From: Bacillus atrophaeus
GTDB taxonomy: Bacteria; Bacillota; Bacilli; Bacillales; Bacillaceae
NCBI RefSeq assembly: GCF_001584335.1
Contig: NZ_LSBB01000003.1
Span: forward strand, 1-64,000
Reading direction: 5' to 3'
DNA: 64,000 nt
Positions within the stretch are counted from its first letter, which is position 1; every line of letters starts with the position of its first letter. A model generated the notes under the pieces. It was not told where the DNA came from, did no database searches, and was given only the letters and a program-made list of their open reading frames with translations. Positions 59,205 to 64,000 of this stretch are shown here, in pieces. The position numbers and the translations under genes were made by a program.

Positions 59205-59234
59205 CCGCGCCAAGAAAGGCGCGGGCTTTTTTTT
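59205..59234 (+). terminator. mtl operon terminator
   Basis: CCGCGCC (59205-59211) pairs with GGCGCGG (59218-59224), then a run of eight T. Confidence 0.85.
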
Positions 59235-59239
59235 GCCTT

Positions 59240-59815
59240 CTATAAGTCTGCTATAATAGAAAGAGAATTTAAAAAAACAGCTCTGTCAAAATAGGCTGAG
59301 TCAGGATTCGCAAACCCGTGGGGCGCATCGAATTGATAAAGGCTAATAAACCGGTTTTCTTTCTTTTTTATGCGAGTGATCACATCTGAAACGTCAAACG
59401 ACGGTTCATACGCAGGGAAAAACAATAACACCGGACATGCTGGATGAATGTCAAGGTGATCACGGATTCGAGAGCCGTAATAACAAACGGCGCCGCTCAG
59501 CTCAGGCATGCTGCTGCATTTCCACGCAATGGTTGCCCCCGTGCTGAACCCTATGACATATATAATCCTACCGGCGTTTTTGTTACGCACAATCAACTTT
59601 CTGATGATTTTTTCCCCGGCTGTCAGACGATTATGCATTGAGAACTGCTCGTATGCCGCCTTTTCCTCTTTTAATGAATAAACCTCTTGATCTCCGAGAA
59701 GATTTGGCGTCACGACATCATAACCCGCCATTTTGATGAGCCGGGCCATCTTTTTTATATGCGAATTCACCCCGTATATTTCATGAATGAGAATGACGAG
59801 CGGCTTCTGCAACAT
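59240..59815 (-). CDS. Dienelactone hydrolase-like protein
   Basis: A 191-residue alpha/beta hydrolase resembling dienelactone hydrolases: HEIYGVN with Glu12, nucleophile elbow GFSTG with Ser91, a likely Asp141 and His166 in APHGF. Classical family members have Cys at the nucleophile position, so this is a serine variant. The ATG at 59815 follows GGGAAGGAG. It converges on mtlD and diverges from ycsD. I recall no gene here in B. subtilis 168. Substrate unknown. Confidence 0.8.
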   Translation of the reverse strand: MLQKPLVILIHEIYGVNSHIKKMARLIKMAGYDVVTPNLLGDQEVYSLKEEKAAYEQFSMHNRLTAGEKIIRKLIVRNKNAGRIIYVIGFSTGATIAWKCSSMPELSGAVCYYGSRIRDHLDIHPACPVLLFFPAYEPSFDVSDVITRIKKKENRFISLYQFDAPHGFANPDSAYFDRAVFLNSLSIIADL

Positions 59816-59903
59816 GAAGATCTCCTTCCCGTTTTGTTTTCCATTATATCCTATCAGACGGCAGTCAGCTGAGGTATAATGAATCAAAAAGGATTGAAAC
59901 TCA

Positions 59904-60299
59904 ATGAATCAATTATCATTACCTCACCGCTACCCATTTTTATTCATTGACGGCGTAATGGAAAGCGAGCCAGGAAAACATGCCGCCGCTTATAAGCTCA
60001 TTAGTGAAAACGACTGGTTTATCACAGATACACAAAGAGAAATGCCGTTTTCTCTCGTGATTGAAGCACTTGCCCAAACAGCAGCCTTCACGGGCATTAC
60101 GGATGAGAACCGTCTGGGCTTGCTGTCATCGGTGAAAAAAGCGGAAAAAAACGGAGCAGCGATGCCTGGGGACCGTCTTGACCTGTTCTTTGAAGTCACC
60201 CGCAACAAACGGGGGTTTGTTTTTGGCCATGCCAAAGCGTCTGTAAATGGAACCTCCGTTGCAGAGGCGGAAATCGGCATTTATATCGAACAATCATGA
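59904..60299 (+). CDS. ycsD: FabZ-like hotdog protein YcsD
   Basis: A 131-residue hotdog fold protein of the 3-hydroxyacyl-ACP dehydratase (FabZ/FabA) family, with HRYPFLFIDGV (catalytic His) and VIEALAQTAAF (acidic residue). Likely acts on acyl-ACP or acyl-CoA; the specific role is unknown. A TATAAT lies at 59875-59880. Its stop TGA overlaps an ATG of the next gene. Confidence 0.85.
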   Translation: MNQLSLPHRYPFLFIDGVMESEPGKHAAAYKLISENDWFITDTQREMPFSLVIEALAQTAAFTGITDENRLGLLSSVKKAEKNGAAMPGDRLDLFFEVTRNKRGFVFGHAKASVNGTSVAEAEIGIYIEQS

Positions 60300-60753
60300 A
60301 GGTATTCGGTTTAAAAAAGAAGAAGCGGTATACGAACCGAGAACAGGTGTGTATGCCGTCATCTTCCATCCTTCTTTGGATCAAGTCGGGCTCATCCGGA
60401 CAGACTGCGGCAAATTGTTTTTGCCGGGAGGCGGCATTGAAGGTCAGGAAACACATGAACAATGTCTCGTGCGGGAGGCGAGAGAAGAAATGGGCTCCGC
60501 CATCTCGGTCGGTGCCTATATAGGAAGCGCCAAGAGATATTTTTATTCAACAAAAGAGCATAAGGATTCTTTAAGCATCGGACACTTTTATATATGTAAA
60601 AAGGGTGAAAAGATGTGCGAGCCGACGGAGGAAGACCATCATTATGAATGGGTGCCCTCAGAAGACGCAATCGGCGGGCTGTTTCATGAACACCAAAGCT
60701 GGGCTGTACGGGAAGCCGCTCTAAAGAAAAAAACCCTTCACAATAAACCGTGA
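60296..60753 (+). CDS. NUDIX hydrolase with a frame break near the start
   Basis: The NUDIX domain is clear: GGGIEGQETHEQCLVREAREEMG fits GX5EX7REUXEEXGU (positions about 60429-60497). The natural start, ATG at 60296 coupled to the ycsD stop, is in a different frame (+2) from the domain (+1). The two join through A AAA AAG at 60313-60319: a -1 shift there would give MKVFGLKK followed by EEAVYEPRTGVY. The alternative is initiation in the domain frame at ATG 60247 (inside ycsD, no RBS) or a non-standard ATT at 60304. It may also be a sequencing or real indel. Terminator at about 60732-60760. Substrate unknown. Confidence 0.7.
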
Positions 60754-60760
60754 GGGGTTG
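60732..60760. terminator. Hairpin after NUDIX gene
   Basis: AACCCTTCAC pairs with GTGAGGGGTT with one wobble, overlapping the 3' end of the NUDIX gene and facing the small minus-strand gene. Confidence 0.65.
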
Positions 60761-60762
60761 CG

Positions 60763-60927
60763 TTATTTTTTGTCATAGTCTTGTTCGCTTTGTGAGTCTT
60801 CTCTTTGATCGCGTTTGTGTTTTTCGTCATTCGCATTTTCCTTTAATTCTTCAAGCGGGATCGGATCGGTCAAGTCGTTATGTTCAGGATTCTCATTTTT
60901 ATGGTTTTGCTGTTTTCTTTCTTTCAT
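60763..60927 (-). CDS. Small hydrophilic protein, 54 residues
   Basis: A very charged, Lys/Glu/Asp/Gln/Asn-rich 54-residue protein (MKERKQQNHKNENPEHND start, DYDKK end) without membrane segment or cysteine. GGAGAGGTGA precedes the ATG at 60927 at ideal spacing, which is the main support. The frame stays open upstream but has no RBS. Probably disordered; not recognised. Confidence 0.65.
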   Translation of the reverse strand: MKERKQQNHKNENPEHNDLTDPIPLEELKENANDEKHKRDQREDSQSEQDYDKK

Positions 60928-61060
60928 TTTTATCACCTCTCCAATTGTTTTCCTCTTATTTCTTATGACCAAACATGTGAAATCGCTTTTTTGTCCCGTT
61001 GGGTATAATGTATTAGAATAGACAAGAGACCGACTAAAATAGATAAAGTGAGGTACATAT

Positions 61061-61810
61061 ATGCCAATACAAAGAGAAGAAGTGGATATAAAATTAATCG
61101 CCATTGATATGGATGGCACCCTGCTGAATGATGAGCAGCTGATATCAGAAGGAAATCGCCAAGCGATACGCGAAGCGGAGGACAAAGGCGTTTACGTGGT
61201 AATCAGCACGGGGCGGACGCTGATGACATGCCGGGAGCTGGCAGAATCACTGAAGCTGTCATCCTATTTAATTACAGCAAACGGAAGCGAGATTTGGGAT
61301 TCTGAGTTTAACTTGGTAGAGCGCCAGCTGCTTCATACGGATCACATTCAAATGATGTGGGATTTAAAAAATAAGCATAATACAAATTTCTGGGCTTCCA
61401 CTGTGGATAAAGTGTGGAGAGGTGAATTTCCTGAATCCATCACTGACCATGAATGGCTCAAGTTCGGCTTCGATATAGAAGATGACGATATTAGAAACGA
61501 AGTGCTCACAGAGCTGAAGAAAAACAAAGAACTTGAAATCACGAATTCAAGTCCGACAAACATTGAAGTCAATGCACTCGGCATTAACAAAGCGGCCGCA
61601 CTTGCGAAGGTGTCGGAGAAGCTTGGTTTCACGATGGAAAATGTCATGGCGATGGGCGACAGCCTGAATGATATCGCGATGATTGAAAAAGCGGGAGTCG
61701 GCATCGCTATGGGCAATGCGCAAGATATCGTAAAAGAAACCGCTGACTGGGTCACAGATACAAACATAGAAGACGGTGTCGCTAAAGCAATACGGCACTG
61801 GGTATTATAA
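61061..61810 (+). CDS. ycsE: HAD-family phosphatase YcsE (Cof type)
   Basis: A 249-residue HAD phosphatase of the Cof/IIB subfamily: DMDGTLLND (nucleophile Asp16, Asp18), STGRTLM, the conserved Lys in GINKAAAL, and GDSLNDIAM. In B. subtilis YcsE dephosphorylates the 5-amino-6-ribitylamino-uracil 5'-phosphate intermediate of riboflavin synthesis. RBS GTGAGGT. Confidence 0.9.
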   Translation: MPIQREEVDIKLIAIDMDGTLLNDEQLISEGNRQAIREAEDKGVYVVISTGRTLMTCRELAESLKLSSYLITANGSEIWDSEFNLVERQLLHTDHIQMMWDLKNKHNTNFWASTVDKVWRGEFPESITDHEWLKFGFDIEDDDIRNEVLTELKKNKELEITNSSPTNIEVNALGINKAAALAKVSEKLGFTMENVMAMGDSLNDIAMIEKAGVGIAMGNAQDIVKETADWVTDTNIEDGVAKAIRHWVL

Positions 61811-61820
61811 GGATAAAGTG

Positions 61821-61848
61821 AAAGCTCCCTCGTTGTGAGGGAGCTTTT
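61821..61848 (+). terminator. ycsE terminator
   Basis: AAAGCTCCCTC (61821-61831) pairs perfectly with GAGGGAGCTTT (61837-61847). Confidence 0.85.
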
Positions 61849-61982
61849 GTTATTTTAAAATATGTAAACGCTATCTTCAGGTGCTGGCGGCTTTTTCAGG
61901 ACTTGCGTGTAATCTAATCGAGCAGTTTCTGGGTAAATGGTAGGTTTTCTGACAAAAGTATTTCGCAATCTGACAAAATTGA

Positions 61983-61988
61983 TATAAT
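61983..61988 (+). promoter_or_regulatory. -10 element of the pxpA operon
   Basis: An exact TATAAT lies 78 bp before pxpA with a weak -35 (TTTCGC, 61961-61966). CTGACAAAA occurs twice just upstream (about 61949-61957 and 61970-61978), a direct repeat that could be an activator site; I could not match it to TnrA with confidence. Confidence 0.5.
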
Positions 61989-62005
61989 CAAATAAAGTTC
62001 AAAAA

Positions 62006-62034
62006 TTCGGAATAATGGTTCCGAATAATGGAAC
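62006..62034 (+). repeat. Overlapping inverted repeats in the pxpA leader
   Basis: TTCGGAA (62006-62012) pairs with TTCCGAA (62019-62025). The second arm shares bases with another pair, GTTCC (62018-62022) and GGAAC (62030-62034). The pairs are mutually exclusive, or together form an operator. Confidence 0.5.
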
Positions 62035-62065
62035 ACTATAAATGAAGCGAATCAGGAGGGGTCTT

Positions 62066-62833
62066 ATGTTTCAGATTGATTTGAATTGTGATTTAGGAGA
62101 AAGCTTCGGAGCCTATAGAATCGGGCTTGATGAAGATATTTTGGCATTTGTCACATCTGCGAACATTGCTTGCGGTTTTCATGCTGGGGATCCCGGTGTG
62201 ATGCGCAAAACAGTTGCGCTTGCGGCTGACAACGGAGTGAAGATCGGCGCGCATCCCGGACTGCCGGATTTACAAGGCTTCGGCCGAAGAAATATCGCGA
62301 TTACGCCTGAGGAAGCGTATGACCTTGTGATCTATCAGATCGGCGCGCTGTCGGGATTTTTGAAAGCCGAGGGGCTTGAGATGCAGCATGTGAAGCCGCA
62401 CGGGGCACTTTATAATATGGCTGCAGGCAGCGAGGAGCTGTCACATGCAATTGCCAAAGCCGTGTATAACGTTAACCCGGAACTTATTCTTTTTGGGCTT
62501 GCCGGAAGCGAGCTGATCAAAACCGGAGAAAAAATCGGGCTTAAGACGGCTCAAGAAGTCTTTGCCGACCGAACCTATCAAGCAGACGGTACATTGACGC
62601 CGCGCTCGCAGCCGGATGCATTAATCCAAGATGATGCCGCGGCTGTCGGACAGGTGATCAAAATGGTGAAAGAAGGAGCCGTAAAATCCCAGCAAGGCCG
62701 GGATGTGCCGTTGAAGGCTGATACGGTATGCATTCACGGAGACGGCGCCCATGCGCTGACCTTTGCGAAAAATATCAGAAAAGAACTGAAACAGGCTGGA
62801 ATTCAAGTAACCCCTATTTCAACCCAAGAGTAA
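62066..62833 (+). CDS. pxpA: 5-oxoprolinase subunit A (LamB/YcsF family)
   Basis: A 255-residue LamB/YcsF-family protein ([31 protein letters not shown]). With PxpB and PxpC it opens 5-oxoproline to glutamate using ATP. The ATG at 62066 follows CAGGAGGGG. First gene of the ycsFGI-kip cluster, which continues past the window. Confidence 0.93.
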   Translation: MFQIDLNCDLGESFGAYRIGLDEDILAFVTSANIACGFHAGDPGVMRKTVALAADNGVKIGAHPGLPDLQGFGRRNIAITPEEAYDLVIYQIGALSGFLKAEGLEMQHVKPHGALYNMAAGSEELSHAIAKAVYNVNPELILFGLAGSELIKTGEKIGLKTAQEVFADRTYQADGTLTPRSQPDALIQDDAAAVGQVIKMVKEGAVKSQQGRDVPLKADTVCIHGDGAHALTFAKNIRKELKQAGIQVTPISTQE

Positions 62834-62854
62834 TCCGAAAAGGAGGAACAAAAG

Positions 62855-64000
62855 ATGGAGCAGCAGAAAAAAGCAGCAGGAAAGAAGTCAGGCAGCTGGT
62901 CATTGCTCATGGGGGCGGCATTCTTAATGGCAACGTCCGCCATCGGCCCGGGTTTTCTGACACAAACGGCCACCTTTACCAATACATTGGCGGCAAGCTT
63001 CGGCTTTGTCATTTTAATCTCTATTATTTTGGACATTTTTGCCCAAACAAATGTATGGCGGATTATTGCGGTTTCCGGAAAACGCGGACAGGAAATCGCG
63101 AATATGGTATTACCGGGCTTAGGTTATGTGATCGCGTTCCTCGTCGTTATTGGGGGTCTTGCGTTTAATATCGGAAACATAGGCGGCGCGGGGCTCGGAC
63201 TGCAGGTTTTATTCGGCATCACGCCTGAAATGGGCGCTTTGATCAGCGCAGTCATCGCCATTTTAATATTTGTTATTAAAGAAGCCGGTAAAGCAATGGA
63301 CCGCTTTACGCAAATTGCAGGATTCGTCATGATTTTGTTGACGGTTTATGTTGCGGTGACAACTTCTCCGCCGGTCGGACAGGCTGTTGCTAAAACCTTT
63401 GTCCCGGAAGATATCAGCATTTTCGCTATCGTGACATTAGTCGGCGGAACCGTCGGCGGTTATATTACATTTGCCGGAGGCCACCGTTTGCTTGATGCCG
63501 GAATTAAAGGGAAGGAATCTATTCCCCAAGTGACAAAAAGCTCTGTTGTGGGAATTTTAATTACGTCTATTATGCGGATTGCCCTTTTCCTTGCGGTGCT
63601 TGGCGTCGTTTCCAGAGGCCTGCACATTGATGAAAGCAACCCTGCGGCATCTGTGTTTCAGCTTGCGGCTGGAAATGTCGGGTACAAAATATTCGGTTTG
63701 ATTATGTGGAGTGCCGCTATCACCTCTGTGATCGGAGCCGCTTATACATCCGTTTCGTTTTTCAAAACCTTTTCACCGAAAATCGAGAAAAACTCACGGG
63801 GAATCATCATCGGTTTTATCGTGATATCGACATTAAGTTTTGTCACCATTGGCCAGCCCGCTAAAATCCTCGTGCTTGTCGGCTCTTTAAATGGATTGAT
63901 TCTGCCGATCGCATTGGGAACCCTTCTTGTGGCTGCGTATAAGAAAAAGATCGTAGGCGATTATAAACATCCGCTCTGGCTGACGTGCGCAGGAATATTT
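62855..64000 (+). CDS. ycsG: NRAMP-like transporter YcsG, 5' part
   Basis: An open frame of 382 codons running off the end of the window. It is a multi-span membrane protein with ATSAIGPGFLTQTATF near the start, the DPGN-like NRAMP region altered to IGPGF, and GGTVGGYITFAGGHRLLD. RBS AAGGAGG before the ATG at 62855, 21 bp after pxpA. In this operon it may import a 5-oxoproline-related substrate or a metal; the altered metal-site motif makes classical Mn/Fe transport doubtful. Confidence 0.88.
   Translation, partial: MEQQKKAAGKKSGSWSLLMGAAFLMATSAIGPGFLTQTATFTNTLAASFGFVILISIILDIFAQTNVWRIIAVSGKRGQEIANMVLPGLGYVIAFLVVIGGLAFNIGNIGGAGLGLQVLFGITPEMGALISAVIAILIFVIKEAGKAMDRFTQIAGFVMILLTVYVAVTTSPPVGQAVAKTFVPEDISIFAIVTLVGGTVGGYITFAGGHRLLDAGIKGKESIPQVTKSSVVGILITSIMRIALFLAVLGVVSRGLHIDESNPAASVFQLAAGNVGYKIFGLIMWSAAITSVIGAAYTSVSFFKTFSPKIEKNSRGIIIGFIVISTLSFVTIGQPAKILVLVGSLNGLILPIALGTLLVAAYKKKIVGDYKHPLWLTCAGIF

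Noticed and set aside
60763..61185. Long 140-codon version of the small minus-strand protein
   Set aside because: The extra N-terminal part is antisense to ycsE and has no RBS; the internal ATG at 60927 has an excellent one.

Overview
The window reads as one contiguous piece of a Bacillus chromosome, about 46-47% G+C by eye, with gene content and order closely following the srfA to ycsG segment of Bacillus subtilis. It departs from the B. subtilis 168 layout, as I remember it, in several places: a full-length sfp, no ycxA/ycxB after srfAD, a yxeK-Q type operon in place of yclHIJK, a rap-phr pair between ycnC and ycnD, and an extra hydrolase after mtlD. This fits the B. amyloliquefaciens/velezensis/siamensis group or a near relative. 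The species is an inference. No rRNA, tRNA, insertion sequence, prophage or CRISPR array was seen.

Layout. 1-6609: 3' end of the surfactin synthetase operon (end of srfAB, srfAC, srfAD). 6700-10945: a VOC protein, the divergent ycxC/ycxD pair, sfp and yczE. 11083-13336: cystine ABC importer tcyABC. 13465-17173: LysR regulator and phenolic-acid decarboxylase cluster bsdABCD-yclD. 17266-21901: yclE, peptide transporter dtpT, beta-helix protein yclG, small membrane protein yczF. 22026-26023: gerKA-gerKC-gerKB spore germinant receptor. 26221-32841: seven-gene yxeKLMNOPQ-type S-(2-succino)cysteine salvage operon, followed by a 3' scrap of a histidine kinase. 33286-35090: rapC-phrC and two tiny YjcZ-type genes. 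35197-40611: thrD and the Fur-boxed petrobactin importer yclNOPQ. 40902-46369: ycnB/ycnC efflux pair, a second rap-phr pair, nfrA2-ycnE and yczG. 46400-50727: gabR, gabT, gabD. 50882-52551: glcU-gdh. 52597-56004: copper genes ycnI-ycnJ-ycnK and ycnL. 56171-59200: mannitol genes mtlA-mtlF-mtlD. 59240-64000: hydrolase, ycsD, a NUDIX gene with a frame break, a small hydrophilic protein, ycsE, pxpA and the start of ycsG.

How the genes work together. SrfAB/SrfAC assemble surfactin, SrfAD repairs mis-primed carriers, and Sfp activates the carrier domains. RapC-PhrC normally tunes ComA, the activator of srfA, so part of that quorum circuit lies in the same window. Tcy and Yxe both feed cysteine/sulfur metabolism. 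GerK, glcU-gdh, the YjcZ-type genes and PhrC connect the window to sporulation and germination. The points most worth a second look are the Ile-like adenylation code of SrfAC, the NUDIX frame break on an A AAA AAG heptamer, the Rap with an EKIIG-type Phr, the mirror-symmetric ycxC/ycxD promoter, and the yxe-for-yclHIJK replacement.
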